DNA of 64,000 nucleotides from Variovorax boronicumulans NBRC 103145 (GCF_001591345.1 NZ_BCUS01000003.1:1-64000), one strand, 5' to 3'; counted from the first letter of the stretch, positions 42,693 through 52,419 are shown. The notes: generated from the sequence alone by a model not told the origin. A program made the numbers and translations.

Positions 42693-43934
42693 ATGACGGT
42701 TCCGCTGTACATCGTGGGCGTGGGCAGCACGCCCACGGGCCGCTTCGCGGACGTTGCGCTGCGCACGATGGCCCGCCAGGCCATCGATCTCGCCCTGGCC
42801 GACGCTGGTGCGACGGCCGACCAGGTGGGTGCGGCGTTCTTTGCCAACGTCGGCCAATCGCTCCTGCAGGGGCAGCACATGATCGGTGGTCAGGTGGCGC
42901 TGCGCGAGGCAGGATTGGATGGCATTCCGATCATCAACGTCGAGAACGCATGTGCCAGTGCGTCGACCGCCTTCTACCTCGCCTGCGCCCATCTGCGCGC
43001 CGGACTGTGTGACGTCGCATTGGCGGTGGGAGCGGAGAAGCTGTCGCACCCGGACAAGGCCCGCACCTTTTCCATCTTCGATGGCGCCCATGACGCCGAA
43101 AGGCCTGAGGCACTGCTGCGCTTTCTCGCACAACAAGCTGGTGAGGACCCCACACAAGCCCCCGTCGCACAGCAACGCAGCGTCTTCATGGACATCTATG
43201 CGGCCCTGGCTCGCGCGCACATGGCACGCCACGGCACCACGCAGCGGCAGCTGGCCCATGTGGCCGCCAAGAACCACGGCCACTCCGTGCACAACCCGTT
43301 GGCCCAGCATCGCGTCGCGATGTCGGTCGACGAGGTGCTCGCGGCCCGCGCCATCACCTGGCCCCTGACTCTGCCGATGTGTGCGCCGATCGGCGATGGC
43401 GCGGCTGCGGCGTTGATCGTGCGCGAGGACGCACTGGAGCGCTTCGATGCGAAGCGTGCGGTGCGCGTACGGGCCAGTGTTCTCGTCAGCGGATCGGACC
43501 GCATCGATGGACGCGAGACGCCCATCAGCCGCCGCGCCGCACTGCGTGCCTACGCAGAGGCCGGCGTCGGGCCCGAAGACATCGACGTGAGCGAAGTCCA
43601 TGACGCCACGGCCTTCGGAGAAATCGTCCAGTGCGAACACCTGGGATTGTGCGAACCCGGCCAGGGTGGATGGCTTGCGGAACAAGGCCACACCACCTTG
43701 GGCGGTCGTCGACCCGTCAACCCCTCGGGGGGACTGGAGTCGAAGGGCCACCCCATCGGCGCCACCGGCCTGATGCAGATCCATGAGCTCGTCCTGCAAT
43801 TGCGCGGCGAAGCCGGCGGACGGCAGGTGGCCAATGCGCGCCTGGCGCTCGCCGAGAACGGCGGCGGTTTTCTTGGCCATGAAGAAGCGGCCGCGACCAT
43901 CACGATTCTTGAACAGGCTGCGCGACGCGCATGA
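42693..43934 (+). CDS. Thiolase-family protein (SCP-x / lipid-transfer type)
   Basis: A 413-residue thiolase fold. The nucleophile Cys87 in ENACASAS is present, and the C-terminal GGLESKGHPIGATG with HDAT gives the His residues. There is no second Cys as in degradative thiolases of the CxG type, so it fits the SCP-x/ketoacyl-CoA thiolase group. It would cleave a 3-ketoacyl-CoA. The start overlaps the FAH stop region by one base gap and the end overlaps the next gene by four bases. Confidence 0.9.
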   Translation: MTVPLYIVGVGSTPTGRFADVALRTMARQAIDLALADAGATADQVGAAFFANVGQSLLQGQHMIGGQVALREAGLDGIPIINVENACASASTAFYLACAHLRAGLCDVALAVGAEKLSHPDKARTFSIFDGAHDAERPEALLRFLAQQAGEDPTQAPVAQQRSVFMDIYAALARAHMARHGTTQRQLAHVAAKNHGHSVHNPLAQHRVAMSVDEVLAARAITWPLTLPMCAPIGDGAAAALIVREDALERFDAKRAVRVRASVLVSGSDRIDGRETPISRRAALRAYAEAGVGPEDIDVSEVHDATAFGEIVQCEHLGLCEPGQGGWLAEQGHTTLGGRRPVNPSGGLESKGHPIGATGLMQIHELVLQLRGEAGGRQVANARLALAENGGGFLGHEEAAATITILEQAARRA

Positions 43935-44926
43935 GGAAATTCACCATGTATTCCAGACGCTCTCTCATCGGGCGATCACTCGCACTGGGGCTGTCCGGCC
44001 TTGCCGGCGGCGCAGCCCGGGCCGCAGCGGCCTGGCCGTCCAAGCCGATCCAAGTGATCGTGCCCGCAACCACCGGCAGCGCACCCGAGATCGTGGCTCG
44101 TCTGATCGCCGACGCGTTGTCGGCGCGCCTGTCGAACCCGGTCTATGTGGAAGGCATGCCGGGGGCCTCGGGGATCATCGGCACCGACAAGGCGCTCAAG
44201 GCGCCCGCCGACGGGCACACGCTGCTCTACGCCATGAACCAGGTGGCGACGATGAACCCGCACCTCTACCCGCGGCTTCCCTACAACCCGGCCAGGGACA
44301 TGGCGCCGATCAGCCTGGTTGCGCGCGGCGGGTACGTGCTGCTCGCCCACAGCGGCCTGCCGGCCTCCGACCTCCCGTCGCTGATCGCCCTGGCCAAGCG
44401 CGAGCCCGGCAAACTGGCCTATGCCTCCACGGGCAACGGCAGCGCATTCCACCTGGGCATGGAGCTGATCAAGGCGCAGTGCGGCATCGACCTGCTGCAT
44501 GTGCCCTACCGCAGTGGCGCCAATGCCAACACCGAGCTGATGGCGGGGCGCGTGCAGGTCCGGCTCGAGCCCCAGGCCTCGGCGCTGGCACTCGTTCGCG
44601 GCGGCCGCGTCAAGGCCTTGGCGGTGACCACACCCACGCGACTCCCCGTCCTGCCGCAAGTGCCGACGGTCCGGGAGACCCTGCCCGGATTCGAGCTGAG
44701 CGGCTGGAACGCCCTGTGGGCACCGGCGGGCACGCCCGCGCCGGTCATCGTGCGACTCAACGCCGAGGTGCAGGAGATTCTGAAGAGCGACGCATTCCGA
44801 AGCCATCTGCTGCAACTCGGCCTGACACCCGAGGGCTCGACGCCGGCCGAACTGGCTGCGCTGACGGCGCAAGAGACGGCGCAATGGAAGGCCCTGATCG
44901 ACAAGACGGGCATCAAGGCGGACTGA
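43931..44926 (+). CDS. Tripartite tricarboxylate transporter binding protein (Bug family)
   Basis: A 331-residue exported protein. The N-terminus has twin arginines (SRRSLIGRSLALGLSGLAGG), and the mature part begins WPSKPIQVIVP, the Bug signature. GTDKALKAPADGHTLLYA and VPYRSGANANTELMAG are also diagnostic. Bug proteins bind carboxylates in the periplasm. No TctA/TctB membrane genes are here, the usual situation for Burkholderiales orphans. It is translated with the thiolase gene (ATGA overlap). Confidence 0.94.
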   Translation: MRKFTMYSRRSLIGRSLALGLSGLAGGAARAAAAWPSKPIQVIVPATTGSAPEIVARLIADALSARLSNPVYVEGMPGASGIIGTDKALKAPADGHTLLYAMNQVATMNPHLYPRLPYNPARDMAPISLVARGGYVLLAHSGLPASDLPSLIALAKREPGKLAYASTGNGSAFHLGMELIKAQCGIDLLHVPYRSGANANTELMAGRVQVRLEPQASALALVRGGRVKALAVTTPTRLPVLPQVPTVRETLPGFELSGWNALWAPAGTPAPVIVRLNAEVQEILKSDAFRSHLLQLGLTPEGSTPAELAALTAQETAQWKALIDKTGIKAD

Positions 44927-44927
44927 C

Positions 44928-46541
44928 ATGACGGATTTCAAGACACTGGCCGATCTCGTCGGCCACCATGCGCGCACGCGTCCCCATGCGATCGCCCTCA
45001 CGTTCGAGGCGGGCCGGGCCTTGCCCGAGCAGCAGCGCAGCTTCCTGCAACTGCACGAAAACGGCCTGGCGCTGGCCCGGGCCCTGCAAGGCCTGGGCAT
45101 CCGACGTGGCGACGCCATCGCGCTGGTGATGGCGAACCACCCCGAGTTCGTCGAAGCCGTGGTGGCGACCGCGCACCTCGGGGCGGTGCTGGTACCGATC
45201 GATGCGCGGGCGCAAGGCGACAGGCTCGCCGCACTGATCGATCGCACGCACTGCGTGGGTGTGATCGCCGCGGACTATGCGGCCGCTGCGGTCGCGCAGA
45301 TTCGATCGCGCGCGACCCACCTTCGCTGGGTCGTGCGTGTGGTCTCGGGCGAACTTGCGGCAGATGCGCCGCGCGCCTGCGAAGCGCTGGACTACGCGCA
45401 ACTGCTGGCCCGTCACACACAGGCAGGCCTCCCCTCGGCACACTTCACGCCCGTCGATCCCGATGACCCCATGCAGATTCTCTTCACCTCCGGCACGACC
45501 GGAGAGCCGAAGGGGATCGTGATCACCCACCGCCGCTTCGTCGACACGGCGGCACTGGCGGCCTCCGCCTTCGGCTACACCGGCGACGATCGCCTCTACT
45601 CCGGCCTGTCGCTGACGCACGCCAATGCCCAGTTGGTCACGCTGGGTGCAGCCCTGAGGCTCGGGATCGCCTGTGTCATCTCGCGCCGCTTCACCAAGTC
45701 GCGGTTGTGGGAGATCGTGCGTCGGCACCGGTGCACCGCCTTCACCTTGCTGGGCGGCATGACCACCGCTGTCTATTGCGAGCCGCCGTCGCCCGGCGAT
45801 CGGGATCATGTCGTGCGCTTCGTCGTCGCCGCGGGCATGCCGCAGGCCATCTGGCGTGACTTCGAGCAGCGCTTCGGCGTCCATGTTCTGGAGTTCTACG
45901 GCACCGCCGAAGGCGGGCTGACGGTCAACCCTTTCGGGAAAGGTCCGATCGGCAGCATCGGCCGCCCGCACCCGGCGTTCTCCGTCCGCATCGTCGCCGA
46001 AGACGACAGCGATGCGCCTGCGGGCACGCCGGGCGAACTGGCGTTCCGGCCGGCCAACGGTGCACCCTTCGACATCGCCTACTTCGAAGACCCGCAGGCC
46101 TCGCAGAGCAAAGGCAAGGACGGTTGGCTCTGGACCGGCGACATCGTGCGCGCCGATGCGCACGGCTGGCTCTACTTCGAGCACCGCCGCGGCCATGGCA
46201 TTCGCCGCAACGGCGAATTCATCGACTCGGCGCAGATCGAGAAAGCCATCGCGGACACCGGACTGGTCCGCGATGCGTTTGTGTTCGGCACGGCAGCGGC
46301 CTCGGGGGCGCCTGGCGAACGCGATGTCGTCGCAGCCGTCGTCCCCCATCACGCCGACCTGGACCTTTCGGTGCTCCATGCGCGTTTGCGCGAGACGCTG
46401 TCGAAGAACGCCCTTCCCGGGCGGCTGATGGCCATCGAAGCGATCCCCAAGACCGCGTCGGAAAAGCCGTTGGCGCGGGTTCTGGAGGAATGGCTGCGCG
46501 ACGGGACGGTCGCGACCGTGTTCGAGGCGCCCTCAGCCTAG
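44928..46541 (+). CDS. AMP-dependent acyl-CoA synthetase/ligase
   Basis: A 537-residue adenylating enzyme. The P-loop-like FTSGTTGEPKG is at 186-196, EFYGTAEGG is the A5 motif, and GWLWTGDIVRADAHGW plus the hinge RRNGEFI complete it. The C-terminal catalytic Lys is in TASEKPLARVL, with K conserved. It activates a carboxylic acid to its CoA thioester using ATP. As last gene of the operon it likely feeds the thiolase. Confidence 0.93.
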   Translation: MTDFKTLADLVGHHARTRPHAIALTFEAGRALPEQQRSFLQLHENGLALARALQGLGIRRGDAIALVMANHPEFVEAVVATAHLGAVLVPIDARAQGDRLAALIDRTHCVGVIAADYAAAAVAQIRSRATHLRWVVRVVSGELAADAPRACEALDYAQLLARHTQAGLPSAHFTPVDPDDPMQILFTSGTTGEPKGIVITHRRFVDTAALAASAFGYTGDDRLYSGLSLTHANAQLVTLGAALRLGIACVISRRFTKSRLWEIVRRHRCTAFTLLGGMTTAVYCEPPSPGDRDHVVRFVVAAGMPQAIWRDFEQRFGVHVLEFYGTAEGGLTVNPFGKGPIGSIGRPHPAFSVRIVAEDDSDAPAGTPGELAFRPANGAPFDIAYFEDPQASQSKGKDGWLWTGDIVRADAHGWLYFEHRRGHGIRRNGEFIDSAQIEKAIADTGLVRDAFVFGTAAASGAPGERDVVAAVVPHHADLDLSVLHARLRETLSKNALPGRLMAIEAIPKTASEKPLARVLEEWLRDGTVATVFEAPSA

Positions 46542-46614
46542 ACACAAGACCTGGGCGCAGGCGGCGGCAGGCCGTTTTCCCCCTGCGCAATCAACAACAA
46601 CGAAGGAGACATTC

Positions 46615-47910
46615 ATGCACAACCACGGGCGTAAGCTTTTTCTTCCCATCTCACTTGCATCGCTGTTCATCGGGCCTTCGAGCTGGGCGCAGTCTTCTGT
46701 GACGCTCTTCGGCGTCATTGACATCTCGGTGAGCCACTACCAGACCAAGAGCGTGCTGCCCGCAGGCCTGCCTTGGTGGTCCCTGGCAGCGCCGGCATCC
46801 ATCTCGCAAGGCGCCACGAAGCTCGCGTCGGGCGCGCACACCCCTTCTCTCTTGGGCATTCGCGGACAGGAGGATCTGGGCGGCGGGCTTGCTGCAGGCT
46901 TCTGGCTGGAATCCACACTCACACCGGACGACGGAGCCCAGGGGCTTGGCGTTTTCGACCGCCGCTCGACAGTCAGCCTGTCGGGGCCGTTTGGCGAAGT
47001 GCGCCTGGGCCGGGACTATGTGCCGACCTATTGGAATCTGACGGTCTTCGATCCCTTTGGCACGGTCGGGGTTGGCGCGAACCTATGGAATCCGATCGGC
47101 ACGGGGCTCACCACCAGCCACGGAAAGTCGCCCGCGAACCTGATGCCCTTTGACAACTACGTTCGCGCCTCCAACAGCGTCGGCTATTTCCTGCCGGGCC
47201 ATCTTGGCGGGTTCTACGGCCAGGTCATGTACTCGCTGCATGAGAACCCGAAGCAGAGTGGCGTGAGCCACAGTCCGAGCAAGGGAGGGCAAAACGTCGG
47301 GGGGCGGTTCGGCTATCAACGTGGCCCGCTCAACCTGGCCATCGCCTACCAGGAAGACACCAAGGACGATCTCAGCGGATTCGACAAGGACCGTTTGAAG
47401 ATCCTCAACGCTGGGGTCTCCTACGATTTCGATGTCGTCAAATTGTTCGGCCAGTTGTCGCAGATCCGGGATGAGCGCAGCAAGATGAACGTAGCCAACA
47501 TCGGCGGCATTCCATATCCCTTCAGGAACGAGAGCAATGGAAAGTACACCGGCGGCTTGATCGGCATCACGGCCCCGGTCGGGCCTGGATTGATCCGTGC
47601 GTCCTATTCGCGCGTGAACTACGCATCTCCTCATGCGGTGAATGCCTTGAATCCCGCTGCATGGGTGCAAGACAACGATGCCAGGATCGAGAAGTTCGCC
47701 GTCGGCTATGTGTACAACCTGTCAAAGCGCACGGCGCTCTATGCCACTGTTGCGCGAACCAAGATGAAGTGGAACGGGTCCGTGAATGCGGCGATGGCCA
47801 TCAGTCCCGGAGGCGGGGTGAGGTTTGCGAACGGCATTGCCGGGGTCAGCGCACCTTATGTCCCCTCGAGCACCACCGGCTACGACATGGGCATTCGGCA
47901 CGCCTTCTGA
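46615..47910 (+). CDS. Trimeric outer-membrane porin (betaproteobacterial type)
   Basis: A 431-residue porin: a signal peptide ending in SSWAQ, then SSVTLFGVIDISV, the start of mature Burkholderiales porins. It has alternating beta strands throughout, the loop-3 region around FGEVRLGRDYVPTY, and a terminal strand GYDMGIRHAF ending in Phe as needed for BAM insertion. It lies 73 bases behind the acyl-CoA ligase, so may be co-expressed for uptake of the pathway substrate. Confidence 0.95.
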   Translation: MHNHGRKLFLPISLASLFIGPSSWAQSSVTLFGVIDISVSHYQTKSVLPAGLPWWSLAAPASISQGATKLASGAHTPSLLGIRGQEDLGGGLAAGFWLESTLTPDDGAQGLGVFDRRSTVSLSGPFGEVRLGRDYVPTYWNLTVFDPFGTVGVGANLWNPIGTGLTTSHGKSPANLMPFDNYVRASNSVGYFLPGHLGGFYGQVMYSLHENPKQSGVSHSPSKGGQNVGGRFGYQRGPLNLAIAYQEDTKDDLSGFDKDRLKILNAGVSYDFDVVKLFGQLSQIRDERSKMNVANIGGIPYPFRNESNGKYTGGLIGITAPVGPGLIRASYSRVNYASPHAVNALNPAAWVQDNDARIEKFAVGYVYNLSKRTALYATVARTKMKWNGSVNAAMAISPGGGVRFANGIAGVSAPYVPSSTTGYDMGIRHAF

Positions 47911-48105
47911 GGGCACTGACTCGCGCTGCGGACCTTCCAGGTGGTCGGCCCTGAACTCCCGCGTGCCGCAGCGCTGCGCGCTTGCCGGGCAAAGGGAAGG
48001 CCCGCACAGGGGCCGTCTCTTCCGCCCCGGAAGGGCAACGCTCTTTGACTCACAAGGCGCACGCGGTGCAACGGCAAGGATCCAGAAGGAGCGATGCATC
48101 ACTGT

Positions 48106-49428
48106 CTAGCGTGCTCGATTGCGCATCGCATACAACAGCACGAGCGTCGCGATGATTTCCAGTCCCGCGACCGCATAGAGGCCCGCGGCCACGCTTCCCG
48201 TCGACGTCTTCAGCCACCCCATCGTGAAGGGCGCAGCGAACCCCGCCAGGTTGCCGACCGAGTTGATGAAAGCGATGCCACCCGCCGCAGCGGTGCCCGT
48301 GAGAAAGGAAGCGGGGATCGACCAGAACACGGGAAAGGCGGCGAGGATGCCGATGGTCGCAAAGCTCAACGCGACCATGGCGAGCACAGGTTGCTCGATC
48401 AACACGCCGGTGGCCACGAGCCCGACGCCGGCAATCAGCGTCGCATAGGCGCAGTGCCGCCGCCGCTCACCGGTGGCATCCGAATGCATGCCATTGAGCA
48501 CCATCGCGACCGTTCCCAGAATGAACGGAATGGCCGACAGCAGGCCGATGTTCAGCGTGCCCTTCACGCCCAGCTCCTTGACGATCGAGGGCGTCCAGAA
48601 CGCAATGGTGGCGTTGCCGCTCACGATGCAGAAATAGGCGGCGGTGCACAGCCACAGCATGGGGTTGCGCAACGCCCGGCCGAAGCTCGATTGCTTGGGG
48701 GCGTCGGCGTTCTCCTTCTGCAGTTCGGCGGCCAGCGCGTGCTTCTCGGCCTCGGTCAGCCAGCGTGCGGATTGGGGCCGGTCCGGCAGCCAGGCCAGCA
48801 CCGCGAAGCCGGCAAGCACCGAAGGAATGCCTTCGAGCAAGAAGAGCCACTGCCAGTTTCGAAACGGCGCGACGCCTTCCATGCCGCTCATGATCAGTCC
48901 CGCGAGCGGCCCGCCGACGACGCCCGCGATGGCAAACGAGGTCATGAAGAGGCCGTTGATCTTGCCGCGGCGATGCGCCGGCACCCAGTACGTCAGGTAC
49001 AGCATCACGCCCGGGAAAAAGCCGGCCTCGAATGCGCCGAGCAGGAAGCGCAGCACATAGAAGGACGTGGGCGTTTCCACGTAGATCATCGCCATCGACG
49101 TGAGGCCCCAGAGGATCGTGATGCGCGCGAGCGTCTTGCGCGCACCGATCTTCTGCAGCAGCAGGTTGCTCGGCACCTCGAACAGGAAGTAGCCGATGAA
49201 GAAGATGCCGGCGCCCAGCCCGTAGACCGCTTCGCTGAACTGCAGGTCCTGCAGCATCTGCAACTTGGCGAAGCCCACGTTGACGCGGTCGATCCACGCC
49301 AGCAGGAACAGGAACACCAGGAACGGCACCAGCCGCCATGCGATCTTGCGGTGCATGCGGTCGTGATCCGAGGGAACATGGGCGCCGGCCGAAGGCCGCG
49401 CGAGGGATGAGACAGAGGTAGCTTCCAC
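48106..49428 (-). CDS. MFS transporter, anion:cation symporter (phthalate permease-like) family
   Basis: A 440-residue inner-membrane transporter with 12 hydrophobic spans. WIDRVNVGFAKLQM in the first span and WGLTSMAMIYV, GAFEAGFFPGVMLYLTYWVP mark the ACS family, which imports organic anions. GTG 49428 is preferred because AAGGAAA is placed seven bases before it. The ATG at 49482 has no ribosome site and lies close to the operator. It is divergent from the secreted cyclase gene across a region holding the AT-rich palindrome at 49499. Confidence 0.92.
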   Translation of the reverse strand: MEATSVSSLARPSAGAHVPSDHDRMHRKIAWRLVPFLVFLFLLAWIDRVNVGFAKLQMLQDLQFSEAVYGLGAGIFFIGYFLFEVPSNLLLQKIGARKTLARITILWGLTSMAMIYVETPTSFYVLRFLLGAFEAGFFPGVMLYLTYWVPAHRRGKINGLFMTSFAIAGVVGGPLAGLIMSGMEGVAPFRNWQWLFLLEGIPSVLAGFAVLAWLPDRPQSARWLTEAEKHALAAELQKENADAPKQSSFGRALRNPMLWLCTAAYFCIVSGNATIAFWTPSIVKELGVKGTLNIGLLSAIPFILGTVAMVLNGMHSDATGERRRHCAYATLIAGVGLVATGVLIEQPVLAMVALSFATIGILAAFPVFWSIPASFLTGTAAAGGIAFINSVGNLAGFAAPFTMGWLKTSTGSVAAGLYAVAGLEIIATLVLLYAMRNRAR

Positions 49429-49498
49429 AGCAGTTTCCTTTTTCTTCAATGGCAGAACTCCAGGAATGCGCCAGCCCTTCATGGTGTACGCATAATGT

Positions 49499-49518
49499 TT
49501 ATAAATATATTTATAGAC
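49499..49518. promoter_or_regulatory. AT-rich palindromic operator, copy 1
   Basis: TTATAAATATATTTATAGAC, containing the 16-base perfect palindrome TATAAATATATTTATA. The same 20 bases occur at 52341-52360. It is placed between the divergent MFS and secreted-cyclase genes and is the probable site of the GntR regulator encoded at 51634-52293. Confidence 0.75.
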
Positions 49519-49708
49519 ATTCCACCGCACATTGGTAGTTACCCTCCGTGGGATCTGTCTCCGCCGGTTTCATCGTTCGCGAATCGAGAAAGGACCTTTG
49601 CCGCCGGCACGGTTTCCGCGCGACTTCGTTCCTCCTAAGGTCAGCACCTGGCACCGCGCAGTGCGTGCCAAGCCAACCAAGCAACCGAACGAAATGGAGC
49701 AGTTTTCA

Positions 49709-50698
49709 ATGTCGCAATGGATACGCAGGATCGGCGCCGCGGCGTCTGTGTGGGGCGCAATGAGCGTCACCCTCGCCTTCGCAGCCCCCGTCGTGGGCAA
49801 GAGCCCGTGGGGCCCGAACGACGAACTCGGCCGACTGAACCTCATGACCGCGAGCACCAAGGCCCAGGTGCTTTCCCGCGCGGACGGTGCGCGTGTGTAC
49901 GACCTGTCGGTCGAGTACTTCGTCGGCATGCCGAGCTGGCACGGCATCGGCGACCCGCGCTACCAGATCTGGATGACGCACACGCCGCACGGCACCGTGG
50001 TCGATGACCCGATGGGCGTCGGCCACACGCAGAACAAGCACGTGAGCTACACCGGCGCGGCCATCTCGATGTACACCCACATGGGCACGCACATCGACGC
50101 GCTCAACCATTTCGGCCTCGACGGCAAGATCTGGAACGGCTTCGAGGCGCGCGAACACCTGGGCGACCGCGGCTGGAAGAAGACCGGCGCCGAGACCATC
50201 CCGCCGATCGTGGCCCGCGGGGTCCTGATCGACGTTGCTGCCGCCAAGGGCGTCGAGATGCTGGCGCCCGGCTACCGCGTCACCCGGGCCGATCTGCAGG
50301 AGACGCTCGACAAGCAGCGCGTGAAGCTGGAGACAGGCGACGTGGTCCTGATCCGCACCGGCCGCATGAAGCTCTACGACAAGGCCGACGCCTACATGGA
50401 TTCGCCGCCGGGCATGAGCGTGGATGCCGCGCGCTTTCTCGTGGAGTCGGGTGGCGCGATGGTCGTGGGTGCAGACAACCTGAGCTTCGAGACCTTCCCG
50501 CCCGACGCCGACGACAACTACGTGCCGGTGCACACCTACCTGCTCGCGCAACAGGGCGCGCCGATCATCGAGCTGGTCAACCTGGAAGCGCTCGCCAAGG
50601 ACCGCGTCTACGAGTTCGCGTTCATCGGTGCGTCGCTCAAGCTGCGTGGCGGCGACGCTGCACCGATGCGCCCCATCGCCATCCCGCTGCGGCGCTGA
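49709..50698 (+). CDS. Secreted cyclase-family hydrolase
   Basis: A 329-residue cyclase/KynB-like protein with a signal peptide (RRIGAAASVWGAMSVTLAFA). The metal motif is YTHMGTHIDALNHFG, and GDVVLIRTGR is conserved. It is distinct from the cytoplasmic cyclase at 40892: longer, exported, with a SPWGPNDELGRLN start like those of periplasmic or plant-type members. GGAG is nine bases before ATG 49709; ATG 49694 is the alternative. Likely acts on an extracellular cyclic compound before MFS import. Confidence 0.9.
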   Translation: MSQWIRRIGAAASVWGAMSVTLAFAAPVVGKSPWGPNDELGRLNLMTASTKAQVLSRADGARVYDLSVEYFVGMPSWHGIGDPRYQIWMTHTPHGTVVDDPMGVGHTQNKHVSYTGAAISMYTHMGTHIDALNHFGLDGKIWNGFEAREHLGDRGWKKTGAETIPPIVARGVLIDVAAAKGVEMLAPGYRVTRADLQETLDKQRVKLETGDVVLIRTGRMKLYDKADAYMDSPPGMSVDAARFLVESGGAMVVGADNLSFETFPPDADDNYVPVHTYLLAQQGAPIIELVNLEALAKDRVYEFAFIGASLKLRGGDAAPMRPIAIPLRR

Positions 50699-50747
50699 GA
50701 CGCTCGCGCGTGCTGCGTTGGCCTCGTCGGCTGGTACGCTCGGCGCC

Positions 50748-51668
50748 ATGGATCGCTACGCTGCCATGCAGTACTTTTGCCGCGTCGTCGAGCAGGGCAG
50801 CCTGGCCGCTGGCGCCCGCGCGCTGAACCTCTCGAACTCGGTCGTCACGAAGGCCATCCAGTCGCTGGAAGCCTGGACCGATTGCCGCCTGCTCGCGCGA
50901 ACCACGCGCAGCATGCAGCTCACCGAAGCCGGCGAGCGCTTCTACAGCTTCTGCCAGCGGACACTGGCAGACACCGAGCGCACGCTGACCGATGTCCGTT
51001 CGGTGAGCCGCGGGTTGACCGGGCGGCTGGTCGTGGCCGCGCCGGTGTCGCTCACGCTGTCGCATCTCCACGTGCATCTGCATGCGTTCCAGGCGCAACA
51101 CCCGGGCATCGAGCTCGAGATGCGGCTGAACGACCGGCCGGTCGATCTGGTACGCGAAGGCATCGACGTCGCGCTGCGCGGCCAGGCGCGGCTGGAAGAT
51201 TCGAGCCTGGTGGCCAGGCCGCTGATGGACCTGGCCCGCGTGGTGTGCGCCGCGCCCTCCTACTGGGAGCGCCATGGCCGGCCCACGACACCCGCCCACC
51301 TGTCGGGCCACAACTGCCTGCAGTACCTGTTGGGCGACGACCGCGATGAATGGGTGTTCGACGGACCGGACGGGCGCGCACGTGTGCGGGTGAGCGGCAC
51401 GTTCCGCGCCGACAACAGCCTGCTGCTGATCGACGCGATGCGCCGGGGCGTCGGGCTGGGCCTGGTGCCGTCGGTGATGGTGAAGGATGCACTGGCCGAT
51501 GGCTCGTTGCAGACCGCGCTCGACGCCTACGTGGCGCCGCCTCGGCGCCTCTTTGCGGTCTACCCGACGCGCGACCACCTGATGCTGAAGGTGCACGCGC
51601 TGGTCACCTTCCTGAAGCAGCAGTTGCCGCCGCTCACCCCATCAGTTCCTTCGGTAGCGCCGCCATGA
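50748..51668 (+). CDS. LysR-family transcriptional regulator
   Basis: A 306-residue LysR protein: the helix-turn-helix (MQYFCRVVEQGSLAAGARAL, then NLSNSVVTKAIQSLE) and a substrate-binding domain of the CrgA/DmlR type (GRLVVAAPVSL, DLVREGIDVALRG). It is 49 bases behind the secreted cyclase gene on the same strand. Its last 35 bases overlap the convergent GntR gene. The target is unknown; the neighbouring cyclase or MFS gene is plausible. Confidence 0.93.
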   Translation: MDRYAAMQYFCRVVEQGSLAAGARALNLSNSVVTKAIQSLEAWTDCRLLARTTRSMQLTEAGERFYSFCQRTLADTERTLTDVRSVSRGLTGRLVVAAPVSLTLSHLHVHLHAFQAQHPGIELEMRLNDRPVDLVREGIDVALRGQARLEDSSLVARPLMDLARVVCAAPSYWERHGRPTTPAHLSGHNCLQYLLGDDRDEWVFDGPDGRARVRVSGTFRADNSLLLIDAMRRGVGLGLVPSVMVKDALADGSLQTALDAYVAPPRRLFAVYPTRDHLMLKVHALVTFLKQQLPPLTPSVPSVAPP

Positions 51669-52293
51669 ACGACGCGAAGTTGGTCGAGCCCTGGCCGGGG
51701 CTCATGTGCTCGACCATCAGTTCGGCCGCCGCCCTGGCATCGCGCCGTTGAATCGCGTCGAGCAGCTTGGAATGCTGCTCCCATGACGACTTGAGGCGCC
51801 CGAACGCGGCAAAGGCGTGGCGCCTGTAGGCGCCCGTCTGCGAACGCATCCGCAGGATTTCCTGGCGCAGGTAGGGATTGCGCGCCCCCTGGTAGAGCGC
51901 CTCGTGGAAGCGCCTGTTGTGCTCCTGCCAGGCCTTGACGTCTTCTTTCTTGACCGCGGCGGCGGCGCGCTCGTGCGACTTGGCGAGGTCGAGCCGCTCT
52001 TCGGGCGTCATGCGCTCACAGGCCAGCCGCACGCACAGGCCCTCGAGCTCGGCCAGCAGCTCCCACATGGCCAGCAGCTGGGTCATGTCCATCTTCGCGA
52101 CGACCATGCCGCCACGCGGCAGGCTTTCCACCAGGCCCTGGGCCTGCAGCTGAAGCAGCGCCTCGCGCACCGGCGTGCGCGAAACCTCGTAGGCCGTCAT
52201 CAGCGCCTGTTCGTCCACCGTGTCTCCGGGCAGGAGCGTGCCGTCGCGGATGGACTCCTCGACCGCAAGGCGGATGCGTTCAGCGGTTTTCAT
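51634..52293 (-). CDS. GntR-family (FCD-type) transcriptional regulator
   Basis: A 219-residue regulator: the N-terminal winged helix has GDTVDEQALMTAYEVSRTPV and REALLQLQAQGLVESLPRGG. The FCD effector domain has the metal-type residues in HNRRFHEALYQGARNPYL and SWEQHSKLLDAI. GGGAG is eight bases before ATG 52293. It is divergent from the amidase operon, with the AT-rich palindrome at 52341 in its own promoter. An identical site at 49499 suggests it controls the MFS and cyclase genes as well. Confidence 0.93.
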   Translation of the reverse strand: MKTAERIRLAVEESIRDGTLLPGDTVDEQALMTAYEVSRTPVREALLQLQAQGLVESLPRGGMVVAKMDMTQLLAMWELLAELEGLCVRLACERMTPEERLDLAKSHERAAAAVKKEDVKAWQEHNRRFHEALYQGARNPYLRQEILRMRSQTGAYRRHAFAAFGRLKSSWEQHSKLLDAIQRRDARAAAELMVEHMSPGQGSTNFASFMAALPKELMG

Positions 52294-52340
52294 GGGGCGA
52301 GCTCCCGTAAAACAACGATTGAATAAAACATTTTTGTGAG

Positions 52341-52360
52341 TTATAAATATATTTATAGAC
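52341..52360. promoter_or_regulatory. AT-rich palindromic operator, copy 2
   Basis: The 20 bases TTATAAATATATTTATAGAC are identical to 49499-49518 while the flanks differ. The site lies 48 bases upstream of the GntR start on one side and 60 bases upstream of the amidase operon on the other. Autoregulation plus operon control is the likely role. Confidence 0.78.
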
Positions 52361-52419
52361 CTCATCCATCTTTTAATTTTACCTGCTCCAGAGAGAGCGC
52401 ACGGTGCCAGGAGACCGCT

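Noticed and set aside
48094..49410. Plus-strand frame opposite the MFS transporter
   Set aside because: Its composition (Arg, Gln, His, Glu-rich) is that of an antisense shadow; the minus strand has twelve membrane spans.
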